Shown one piece after another: positions 51,829-60,402 of a stretch of DNA of 64,000 nt; the first letter of the stretch is position 1, and each line of letters starts with the position of its first letter. This DNA comes from Selenobaculum gibii (GTDB lineage Bacteria > Bacillota > Negativicutes > ICN-92133), in assembly GCF_030273445.1 (NCBI RefSeq), contig NZ_CP120678.1, positions 2,333,501 to 2,397,500 of the forward strand. Direction: 5' to 3'. Made by a program: the position numbers and the translations under genes. The notes beneath the pieces were generated by a model, which saw only the letters and a program-made list of their open reading frames with translations, was not told the origin of the DNA and did not search any database.

Positions 51829-52779
51829 ATGTTAAAAGTTTATAAAAGTTCGGAAAATGGTCTATTGCACGAATTAAGTATTAAAACACTAGAAAAAGGT
51901 GCATGGATCAATCTTGTAAATCCGACGCCATATGAATTGAAAGTTGTCAGCAATTTTACTGAGGTAGAGCCTGACCTTTTAAAATCCGCATTGGATGAAG
52001 AAGAACGCTCTCATACTGAATTAGAAGATAATTGTATGATGGTTGTTACTAACGTACCAATTATGCGCGGTAAGGATATCTATGATACTTTACCATTAGG
52101 TATAATTATTACAGAAGATTATACAATAACTGTATGTCTAGAAAATAATCCTGTCATTTCGGAATTTAATGAAAATACAGCTCGTTTATTCCGTACATTT
52201 AAGAAAACACGTTTTCTTTTACAAATACTCTATAAATCAGCAACAGTTTATCTAAAACATCTTCGCCAAATTAGCAAATTGTCTGAAGACATAGAAAAAC
52301 AGTTACGCAAATCAATGAAGAATCAAGAGTTATTGCAACTACTTGAATTACAAAAAGGTTTAACTTACTTTAATGCTTCCATTCGTTCCAATGGAGCTGT
52401 ATTGGACAAGATTCTCAGGCTTCGCTCCAGTCATAATTTACAACGTTTTTTGAAAATTTATGAAGAAGACGAAGATTTATTAGAAGACGTTATTATTGAA
52501 AATAAGCAGGCTAAAGAAATGGTGGAAATGTATAGTAAGATTTTAAGTAGAATGGCTGATACATTCGCTTCTATTATCTCTAATAACTTGAACTTAGTCA
52601 TGAAATTTTTAGCCTCGATTACAATTATGCTAGCGATACCAACAGTGATTTCAAGTTTTTTTGGTATGAATGTTGATGTTCCTTTTGGCGAAGATCACGG
52701 ATTCTTATATGTTTCTTTAATCGCCTTAGGTTTGACTTCATTATGTGCTTTTGTTCTATGGAGAAAAGATATGTTTTAG
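51829..52779 (+). CDS. corA: CorA-family magnesium/divalent cation transporter
   Basis: 316 residues. A cytoplasmic funnel domain with long helices (VYLKHLRQISKLSEDIEKQL and following) leads to two C-terminal membrane helices separated by the signature GMN (279-281, FFGMNVDVPFGE). The very short tail ends WRKDMF. It is a pentameric Mg2+ (or Co2+) channel. It lies behind a structured leader with a small ORF. Confidence 0.95.
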   Translation: MLKVYKSSENGLLHELSIKTLEKGAWINLVNPTPYELKVVSNFTEVEPDLLKSALDEEERSHTELEDNCMMVVTNVPIMRGKDIYDTLPLGIIITEDYTITVCLENNPVISEFNENTARLFRTFKKTRFLLQILYKSATVYLKHLRQISKLSEDIEKQLRKSMKNQELLQLLELQKGLTYFNASIRSNGAVLDKILRLRSSHNLQRFLKIYEEDEDLLEDVIIENKQAKEMVEMYSKILSRMADTFASIISNNLNLVMKFLASITIMLAIPTVISSFFGMNVDVPFGEDHGFLYVSLIALGLTSLCAFVLWRKDMF

Positions 52780-52794
52780 GAATTAGGTGAATTT

Positions 52795-53025
52795 ATGAGT
52801 ACAATGGTGACTGCTGAGTTAAAAGCAGGTATTATCTATGGTGATATGGAAAACAATGAATATGTGTATATGCCTGCTAGCGAAATAGGCGTAGAAAACC
52901 CAATTTGTGTGATTGAAACTCCCACTGATCGAAAGGATATCAGCCTAAAAGATGCAGTGAATCTCATACGTAAATTAAGTTTAAAACCAGCAAAACATCC
53001 ACGACTTGGAAAGCAATCCTGTTAA
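52795..53025 (+). CDS. Small hypothetical protein
   Basis: 76 residues, soluble, with no recognised motif; YGDMENNEYVYMPASEIG and a C-terminal KPAKHPRLGKQSC. AGGTGA precedes the ATG weakly. It begins 15 nt after corA, so it may be co-transcribed. Relation to the following antitoxin-like gene is unclear; it could be a degraded partner. Confidence 0.5.
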   Translation: MSTMVTAELKAGIIYGDMENNEYVYMPASEIGVENPICVIETPTDRKDISLKDAVNLIRKLSLKPAKHPRLGKQSC

Positions 53026-53056
53026 GGGCATGATGTAACAAAAGGAGGAATGAAAT

Positions 53057-53251
53057 ATGTTGGCAGTAACACCCGCAATGCTATCAAAAGACTTTCAAAA
53101 ATACTCCGATAAAATCCATAACGAAAAAGAACGTTTAATTCTTATGGGCAAAGAAGAAAAAAATATTGTTATGCTATCACTCGATGATTATAACGAAATG
53201 TTACGTGATTTATATGTATTGAAAAAACGTGATATAGGTAATGATTATTAA
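53057..53251 (+). CDS. Phd/YefM-like antitoxin without a toxin
   Basis: 64 residues. The N-terminal AVTPAMLSKDFQKYSDKI and the VMLSLDDYNEMLRDLYVL helix match Phd/YefM antitoxins (DNA-binding N terminus, toxin-binding C terminus). AAAGGAGG before the ATG. No RelE- or Doc-type toxin follows: the next feature is a terminator and the convergent addA gene. Probably an orphan antitoxin or repressor. Confidence 0.75.
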   Translation: MLAVTPAMLSKDFQKYSDKIHNEKERLILMGKEEKNIVMLSLDDYNEMLRDLYVLKKRDIGNDY

Positions 53252-53287
53252 ATGAGGTGTCTATGCGATTGCATAGACACCTCATTT
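53251..53287. terminator. Bidirectional terminator between the antitoxin gene and addA
   Basis: A perfect 16-bp inverted repeat AATGAGGTGTCTATGC/GCATAGACACCTCATT with loop GATT; it serves both convergent genes. Confidence 0.85.
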
Positions 53288-56200
53288 TCATTCTACACGA
53301 ATTACCTTCCCCATAGAAAATAAGTAAAGATATTTTTCGCTGACTTTTTTCTTAAAAATCTTTTCTATCGCTTTTGCATAAAGATTCAATTGAAACGCAT
53401 GACGGTTTCTTATTCGCTCTTCTTCATCCGCTTTGTCGGTCTTATAATCAAGCAAAATCAATTTGTCCCCTTCATCAAAAAGCACGTCAATTACCCCTTG
53501 AACGAAAATTTTTTCATTCCCGCCTTGCATTGTATCATAAATTTCACCTGCATCAAGCATCATACTAAAGGGTAATTCACGCCGTACCTTTTGGGATTCT
53601 TTCATCCGTTTTGCTAAATCACTCTTTAAAAATGAAGTTAATCCATATAGATTAATCATTGATAATTGCTCTGGAAGAATAATTTCTTTCTCGACCATTT
53701 TTTCAAGGTTTAACCGCACAGCACTCTGGGTCGACTTAATATCCAACGGCAAATGTTGCATCACATTGTGCATCAAAGTCCCATATTCCGCACCAGTCAA
53801 TTCTTTCAATTCCTGTTTAAACCGCGGTCTGGTAAAGGTTTTCATCTCCTTTGCTTCTCCCATTGGCATGTTTTGTCCAAATCCATCCTGCTCAATGTTG
53901 TCAAAGCGACGTTTCATTTCCGTTACGGAAAGTTTTGCCGGCTTATCAATCGCGTCTTGATATGGATATTGCCAGTTCAAAATTGCTTCTACTGCTTCTT
54001 TTTGAATAGAAGCAGGAAGCTCTGCTTTTTCTTTAATTTTCTGTAAAAATTCTGCATTCACTTCCGTTAAGGCGGGTTCGGAGCTAAGTAAATCTCCTGC
54101 CTGGATGATTTGAATACGCCACTCGCCCTTTGCATCCCACATCGGATTCGCTACATAGCCTTCATAACCACTATATCTTCGCAAAACTTCGCCGCTTTCA
54201 TGACGAAGCAACGACGGAGCAAGCCAATCTAAGAAAGTTTTCGCAGATAAAATCGTATCTTGTGGCAGCTCCTGCGTCTTTGTTGTTATTGCCTCACACC
54301 ATTTTGTCGCTTTTTTCGCCAATTCTTTGACAGCACCAACAAGAATTAACTTTTCCCGTGCCCTTGTCATTGCTACATAAAGCACGCGCAACTCTTCCGC
54401 TTTGCTCTCATTTTCCATTTCCCGGGCAATAATATTGCGCAATACCCCTGGATAACGGAGCCTTGCTAGAGCCGTATCCCCGCCGCTGGTAATTGAAATG
54501 CCTAAGCCAAGTTTTTTGTGCAAAAGCATCGTTTTATTTTTATCACGCATATTAAATTGTTTGCCAAGATCGGCAAGAAATACAACGGGGAATTCTAACC
54601 CCTTACTTTTGTGAATGCTCATAACGCGAACGACATTTTCACTCTCACTGAGTGTTCTCGCTACCGACAAATCCGTTTTTTTTGCCCGCATTTTTTCAAT
54701 AAAGCGTAAAAATCGGAATAACCCGCGAAAATTTGTCGCTTCATATTCTCCTGCCCGATCATACAGCATCCGAAGGTTTGCCTGACGAAGCAAGCCTCCT
54801 TCCATACTCCCGACATAATCGTAATACCCCGTATCGTTAAACAGCTGCCAAATAAGTTCAGGCACGCTCTTATGTGCAGCTGCATTTCGCCATTTTTCTA
54901 GTCGTTCGACAAACTCCTTTAATTTATCAGCAAGCTTGTCATGATTCTTTTTACGATAGGTACACAATGCATCCCATAAATCAACATTTTCCTCAGCTAA
55001 ACGAATGAAAGATAGCTCCTCGGTTGTCAGCGCAATCATTGGTGAATACAAAACGGCTGCCAACTCAATGTCTTGATGTGGATTGTCGATAATAGCGAGT
55101 AAAGCTAACATAATTTGCACTTCAATCGCCGCAAAATACCCTGCCGACAATTCTGCATAAGCAGGAATATTATGATTTCGGAGCGTCTCCAGCAAAACAT
55201 CCGATTTACCTTTCACCGCTCGTAGTAAAATAACAATATCGCGAAGCATCAGCCGACGATATCCACCACTATCCTTGTCATAGACTTGATAATCTTCCTG
55301 CATTAATTGTTCAATTCGAGTGGCAATCCACTCACTTTCAAGTGCAAAGGTGCTCATATCCTCGTCTTGTGCACCCTCATTTTCTTCACCAACATCACTT
55401 TTCACGCAATCAATTAAATTGAGTTCTACAGGTTCAGCAAAACTTTTCCCCTCGCATACAGGATAGTCTGCTTGGGCAATCAATTCTGCACCCCGATAGT
55501 CAAGTTCTGTCGCTTTAAGTGTCATCACTTGCGCAAAGATAAAGTTAACCGCGTCAATAATCGCTTCTCTGCTACGATAATTATTCGATAATTTTATCAA
55601 TGTATACGAATCACCACGCGTTGGATATGTTTGATATTTTTGATTAAAGAGCTCTGGTTCTGCTAGACGAAAGCGGTAAATACTCTGCTTCACATCCCCT
55701 ACCATGAATAAGTTTGCTTGCCTGCCGCGCTTTATCAGCTGCAAAATTGCTTCCTGTAACCCATTGGTGTCTTGATACTCGTCAATCATCACTTCCTGAT
55801 ATTTCGCTTGCAAAGCGTTTGCCACAGCGGACGGAACAAGTTCGCCATCTACGGTTTCCTGTAATAAATCTAGACAGAAATGTTCTAAATCATAAAAATC
55901 AACGATACTTTTTTCTTGTTTCGCTTTTGCAAATCGTGAGCCAAATTCCTTGACTAACTCGACAATGGCTGCTGCCACCGGCTGAATCGTCAGAAATTCC
56001 TGCCGAATTGCTGCAAAATCTGCATAAAAGAATTTTTCACACAATTGTGTAATGATCCCTTTATAAGTTTCACGGTTTTTCTTTAGCGCATCCTTAACCT
56101 CTTCATCTGCATCTTTCGGTGCATTCGCCAATCTGCCAAAGGAGTTTTTCGCAATACATTCATCTATCTTTTGCCAGGAAGTTTCAAACGCTATAATAAA

Positions 56201-56977
56201 CTCATTAATATACGCTTGATCAGCAGCTAAAGTTTTGTCATAGGCAGTAAACATTGCCTCTTCAGCGAGTCTTATGCTGGCTTCAATGAGCTCTTTACAC
56301 CTTGCTAAATCAGCACTTACCTTCTCGCGTAAAGCTTGTCCCCAAGGCGATTGCCAAATCGCCGTTTCCTCGGTAAATACAAACGCGTCATTTAACTGAT
56401 CAAGCCAAGCAGTTGGATTCGGATTACTACGCGAAAACTGATAAATATCCAAAAGCATTGCATAAAGTGCATCATCCTGATGCTTTTTCCCATAATGGTC
56501 AATAAATAACCGAAATACTGGTTCATTTTCTAGGTTTGCATATTTTGCTTCAAATAGGTCTTCAATCATTTCATATTGAAGCAATGTCAGCTCGGCTTCA
56601 TTGGCAATGCGAAATTTCGGATCAAGATTTAAACGGTGGAAATTCTGCTTCACAATCGACTGACAAAAGGAATCAATCGTCGTAATCGATGCATTATTTA
56701 GTAACATCTGTTGCCGTTTCAAGTGATGTGACTGTGGATTTTTTGCTAGTTCTTTTTCAAGCGCCATACTGATTCTTTGCCGCATTTCTGCAGCCGCCGC
56801 TTTCGTGAAGGTTACCACGAGCACCTTATCGACTGAAAAATCCTGCGCTTCATCGAGAATCCGTTCAATAATCCGCGTAACGAGCACGGAGGTTTTCCCT
56901 GAGCCGGCGGCTGCAGCAACGAGAATATTTTTGTCATACGTATAAATTGCCGCTAATTGTTCTTTTGACCAGCCCAT
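53288..56977 (-). CDS. addA: ATP-dependent helicase/nuclease subunit A
   Basis: 1229 residues, UvrD-like helicase of the AddAB (RexAB) double-strand-break resection complex. Walker A AAAAGSGKTSVL (about 21-32), helicase motifs including FMVGDVKQSIYRFR, VRVMSIHKSKGLEF and ELRVLYVAMTRAREKL. The C-terminal RecB-type nuclease has LILLDYKTDK. It overlaps addB by 25 nt and is the last gene of the sbcD-sbcC-addB-addA row. Confidence 0.97.
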   Translation of the reverse strand: MGWSKEQLAAIYTYDKNILVAAAAGSGKTSVLVTRIIERILDEAQDFSVDKVLVVTFTKAAAAEMRQRISMALEKELAKNPQSHHLKRQQMLLNNASITTIDSFCQSIVKQNFHRLNLDPKFRIANEAELTLLQYEMIEDLFEAKYANLENEPVFRLFIDHYGKKHQDDALYAMLLDIYQFSRSNPNPTAWLDQLNDAFVFTEETAIWQSPWGQALREKVSADLARCKELIEASIRLAEEAMFTAYDKTLAADQAYINEFIIAFETSWQKIDECIAKNSFGRLANAPKDADEEVKDALKKNRETYKGIITQLCEKFFYADFAAIRQEFLTIQPVAAAIVELVKEFGSRFAKAKQEKSIVDFYDLEHFCLDLLQETVDGELVPSAVANALQAKYQEVMIDEYQDTNGLQEAILQLIKRGRQANLFMVGDVKQSIYRFRLAEPELFNQKYQTYPTRGDSYTLIKLSNNYRSREAIIDAVNFIFAQVMTLKATELDYRGAELIAQADYPVCEGKSFAEPVELNLIDCVKSDVGEENEGAQDEDMSTFALESEWIATRIEQLMQEDYQVYDKDSGGYRRLMLRDIVILLRAVKGKSDVLLETLRNHNIPAYAELSAGYFAAIEVQIMLALLAIIDNPHQDIELAAVLYSPMIALTTEELSFIRLAEENVDLWDALCTYRKKNHDKLADKLKEFVERLEKWRNAAAHKSVPELIWQLFNDTGYYDYVGSMEGGLLRQANLRMLYDRAGEYEATNFRGLFRFLRFIEKMRAKKTDLSVARTLSESENVVRVMSIHKSKGLEFPVVFLADLGKQFNMRDKNKTMLLHKKLGLGISITSGGDTALARLRYPGVLRNIIAREMENESKAEELRVLYVAMTRAREKLILVGAVKELAKKATKWCEAITTKTQELPQDTILSAKTFLDWLAPSLLRHESGEVLRRYSGYEGYVANPMWDAKGEWRIQIIQAGDLLSSEPALTEVNAEFLQKIKEKAELPASIQKEAVEAILNWQYPYQDAIDKPAKLSVTEMKRRFDNIEQDGFGQNMPMGEAKEMKTFTRPRFKQELKELTGAEYGTLMHNVMQHLPLDIKSTQSAVRLNLEKMVEKEIILPEQLSMINLYGLTSFLKSDLAKRMKESQKVRRELPFSMMLDAGEIYDTMQGGNEKIFVQGVIDVLFDEGDKLILLDYKTDKADEEERIRNRHAFQLNLYAKAIEKIFKKKVSEKYLYLFSMGKVIRVE

Positions 56978-59900
56978 TTTGTTACCTCCTCATTAATCTT
57001 TTCCATAATTTCCGTATCCTCGAGTAGGTTTAACTGCTCGTATTGATAGCAGGATAAACTTTTATCGAACCGGCAAACTGCACCGTAAGGACAATACATA
57101 CAACCGGTACGCTCTTTTAATTGATAAGGCTCAATGCGCACATCACCGGCTAAAATACGATTGCCAATTTGCGTAAATTTATCGCCGACAAAATCAATCA
57201 GCGTCTGAAATTCTTCACTGTCTTTTACATTTGGCTGCGTCGATTTTGTAAATTCCATATCCTTTTTTACGGCAAAGCGAATAAAACCAAACGCATCGTT
57301 AAAAGTGCTGTCAATCTGCCCTAGCATATCTGCATCTGCCAACGCCCAGCCCGGCATTTTTCCTTGCTTCGCTAAAGCTTTTTTCAATTCTACCTCATTT
57401 AGTTTTTTCGATTCCGTAATAAAAGGAATCGTCAAAAAGCAATACAGCATTGCCGCCGGCAATGCCTCGCGGGCAAAAATAGAATCAGCGTACTTTTGCA
57501 CTGCCAATAGATACGTTAAGAGTTGCAATTTTAATCCATAGAAAACGTCAATAAGCGCTACATCTGCTTTCCCTGTTTTATAATCCATCACTAAATAATA
57601 AAGGTTTCCATCAACTTCTACACAATCAATGCGATCAATCTGTCCTGTCAGTGACAACCTGTAACCATCCTTCAGCAGATAAGTCAGTGGTGGTAAATCT
57701 CCATCCACTAAGCCGAAAGATTTTTCAAATGCCATCGGTTCAAATGCGCTTGCCGCATCAAATTGACTAAGGCGTGCAATCGAAAATTCTGCTGTTTTTT
57801 TCAGGCGCGCTAAAAGATGCTTATTTTGTGAGGAACTTTGCAACACCATATAATCCGGTTGTTCTTTTAGTGTATCCACAATACGACTACAGCGCAGTTG
57901 TTGTTCTTGCGGCGAAATTTCCCGCCACCGTTTTCCTTCTTTGAGTAAAGCCTCGCCATAACAACGCAAGACATCATGCAAAAACTTTCCAATATCAAAA
58001 CTTTGCAATTGATATAACGTCCGTTCTTTTAACTTTAACCCATATTCCGCGAAATAACGAAATGGACAAGCAGTAAATTTTTCAAAGCGCGTAACGCTTC
58101 CACGCAGGTACTTATGTTTTGCATAGAGCTGACGGGCAACTTCTGCGGATAGTGCATCATCTGCTCTCGTATAAAAAAGGCCAGCCAAAGATGTATTTAA
58201 TACCAGCTTTAATGACTCTGTATGAATTGCCCAATTATAAACATCCTGCCACACAGGATGTAAATTTCCCGTCTTTTTAAAGTTGCGCAAACTGCCGGTG
58301 AGTGCACTTACCGCTTGCCTGCCCGTGCCGATAAATGGCAAAATATCGTCTTCTTGCACAATATCGAGCGGTAACTGCATCACTTTTATTCCATCTATCC
58401 ATTTACGGATACGTTCAATTAAGGTAGACGGTAATAGCCCATTCCCCTCATTGTCGGCAAGAGGGTAACTCAGCCACAACATTTCACTGGCTCTTGTCAA
58501 CGCAGAATAAACGAGGAATCGTTCAGCAAAATTATCACTGCCCGTTCCTGGCGCAATGGGTAAGCCAGACTCATGTAACAATAAGCGCTCCGCATCATTT
58601 AATATTCCTTCCATCCGCCCGCGTTTTGGTAATACGCCTTCGTTAATTCCTACGATATAGATTGCTTTTGCATTTTCACTAGAATTTTGCTCAATCGTCG
58701 TAATCGTCACAAAATCAAGACTTGCTGGAATTAAGCTAAGCTCCAGCCCTTCTAAGCCATCGATTAAAAGCTCTTGATATTTCGTCAGGGATAACTTTTC
58801 TTCGCCGCACGTTTCGACCAATTGATCAAATAAATTTATGATTAAATTCCATAACTGTTCATATTCGCGCGCCTCGGCTAACTGCCCATCTGCTTGTGCC
58901 TGATCAGCTAGAGTGATTAACTGCTCTGGGATTTCCATAGATTCTAAAGTATCATATAAAGCATCTGTATATTCACTGACCGTCTGGCAGCTCTTCAACT
59001 TTTCCTGCAATGCATTGAGCGGCACAATCAGGGTTTTCCGAATCAAATTTATTTCTGCCAAAGCTTCTTCGGCAAAGTTTGCACCTTTGCCGAACTGCCA
59101 TTCTTCCTGCCATTTTTCCCCTCGAACGCCATACATCAACACGTAATTTTCAACTTTGTCAATTTGGTCGCGTTTTACGGGGAAAAATCCTGTTTTTAAT
59201 ACACGAAATAACGGTTCATAGCGCCATCCCTGCAATGCATCTAAAATAGAACGCAGAAATTCTGCTAACGGATGATGCACAGCCTTTCTTTTACCATCAC
59301 GAAAAAACGGTATCTCTAGATCAGAAAAGACATTAGCAATCAGGTCACTATAATTTTCTGTATCACGCAGCAAAACCGCCATATCACGCCAACGGTAATT
59401 TAGCTCACGACATTTTTGAATCATGTCGATTGCCATTCCTTCTACTTCTTTACGACGGTTTGCCGCTTCCACAATATTTATTTTTCCTGCACTCTTTATC
59501 TGAATTTTCTTAGCAGTGACAAGTTTTTCTTCGAGGCTTTCTAATTCTTCAGCAGCAGCAAAACGATATCGTTCACTCATTTCTCGCTCTTTTACGTGAA
59601 CATCCAATTCACGCGCGATTTGCATGACGTCTTGACGAGTCTGCCATTGGCGGTGAAATAGTGCCACCTCTTGTTGATGCACTGGTGAATCAATCTCCTC
59701 TATGCAAAGCGTAATTTTCACTTCAGCTGCAGTAAGCAATAATTGCCTAAGAATCGCAAGTTCTTGCGGATTAAACCAAGTGAACCCATCAATCCAGACT
59801 TTTGCGCCACACACTAACGAAGATAGCGACAATTTTTCTGCCAACAAATTTAAGCAATCTTCCGCATCTGTATATTTTCCATCCATATAATCAGCAAAAT

Positions 59901-60402
59901 CCGTATAAATCAGCGATAAATCCGTTAGCTTTTGCTTGAGCATCACATCATTTACCTGCTGGCTTGCCGAATAAATCGCTGCTGATTCAATTCGATAGCT
60001 CTTAAATTCTTCGATTAAATTCACAATCGTTTCCGTAAAATTTCTTTGTTTCGCCGCACGTGCAAAAGCGCTAAATTCACTTTCTCGCGCTGACAAAATC
60101 CTATGTACAAGGAGTCGCTTTCCCAAGTCGCTAATTCGAGGCTTTAACGCACCGCCTAATTCTAAAAGCACACGATGCGCAAAACGGCGAAACCCCATAA
60201 CATAAGCACGAGTAAAGCCGCCCAAATCTTTTGTACTCGCCAATTCTTTTTCCAGCTTAAACGTCGCATGTTCAGGCACCAATAATAAAAGCGGTACGCC
60301 ATCTGGAGAATTACGCAGTTCTCGCTGAATTTCATCTAAGCACAACTGCGATTTTCCCGTGCCGGCGCGACCATAAATCAATTCTAACTGCAACGCAATC
60401 AC
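56953..60402 (-). CDS. addB: ATP-dependent helicase/nuclease subunit B
   Basis: 1149 residues. Walker A-like GRAGTGKSQL near the N terminus; C-terminal nuclease motif LVMDYKTGKAD. The iron-sulfur cysteines that staple the nuclease are present: C779 (FTACPFRYF), C1101, C1104 and C1110 (GCMYCPYGAVCRFD). It scans for Chi-type sites with AddA. Start is GTG at 60402 or TTG at 60390; the latter has AGGTG 6 nt upstream and better fits the usual start of AddB. It abuts sbcC. Confidence 0.96.
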   Translation of the reverse strand: MIALQLELIYGRAGTGKSQLCLDEIQRELRNSPDGVPLLLLVPEHATFKLEKELASTKDLGGFTRAYVMGFRRFAHRVLLELGGALKPRISDLGKRLLVHRILSARESEFSAFARAAKQRNFTETIVNLIEEFKSYRIESAAIYSASQQVNDVMLKQKLTDLSLIYTDFADYMDGKYTDAEDCLNLLAEKLSLSSLVCGAKVWIDGFTWFNPQELAILRQLLLTAAEVKITLCIEEIDSPVHQQEVALFHRQWQTRQDVMQIARELDVHVKEREMSERYRFAAAEELESLEEKLVTAKKIQIKSAGKINIVEAANRRKEVEGMAIDMIQKCRELNYRWRDMAVLLRDTENYSDLIANVFSDLEIPFFRDGKRKAVHHPLAEFLRSILDALQGWRYEPLFRVLKTGFFPVKRDQIDKVENYVLMYGVRGEKWQEEWQFGKGANFAEEALAEINLIRKTLIVPLNALQEKLKSCQTVSEYTDALYDTLESMEIPEQLITLADQAQADGQLAEAREYEQLWNLIINLFDQLVETCGEEKLSLTKYQELLIDGLEGLELSLIPASLDFVTITTIEQNSSENAKAIYIVGINEGVLPKRGRMEGILNDAERLLLHESGLPIAPGTGSDNFAERFLVYSALTRASEMLWLSYPLADNEGNGLLPSTLIERIRKWIDGIKVMQLPLDIVQEDDILPFIGTGRQAVSALTGSLRNFKKTGNLHPVWQDVYNWAIHTESLKLVLNTSLAGLFYTRADDALSAEVARQLYAKHKYLRGSVTRFEKFTACPFRYFAEYGLKLKERTLYQLQSFDIGKFLHDVLRCYGEALLKEGKRWREISPQEQQLRCSRIVDTLKEQPDYMVLQSSSQNKHLLARLKKTAEFSIARLSQFDAASAFEPMAFEKSFGLVDGDLPPLTYLLKDGYRLSLTGQIDRIDCVEVDGNLYYLVMDYKTGKADVALIDVFYGLKLQLLTYLLAVQKYADSIFAREALPAAMLYCFLTIPFITESKKLNEVELKKALAKQGKMPGWALADADMLGQIDSTFNDAFGFIRFAVKKDMEFTKSTQPNVKDSEEFQTLIDFVGDKFTQIGNRILAGDVRIEPYQLKERTGCMYCPYGAVCRFDKSLSCYQYEQLNLLEDTEIMEKINEEVTKWAGQKNN

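Noticed and set aside
51661-51831. M-box (ykoK) Mg2+ riboswitch in front of corA
   Set aside because: None of the M-box conserved loops is present and the leader is too short; an upstream-ORF mechanism fits better.
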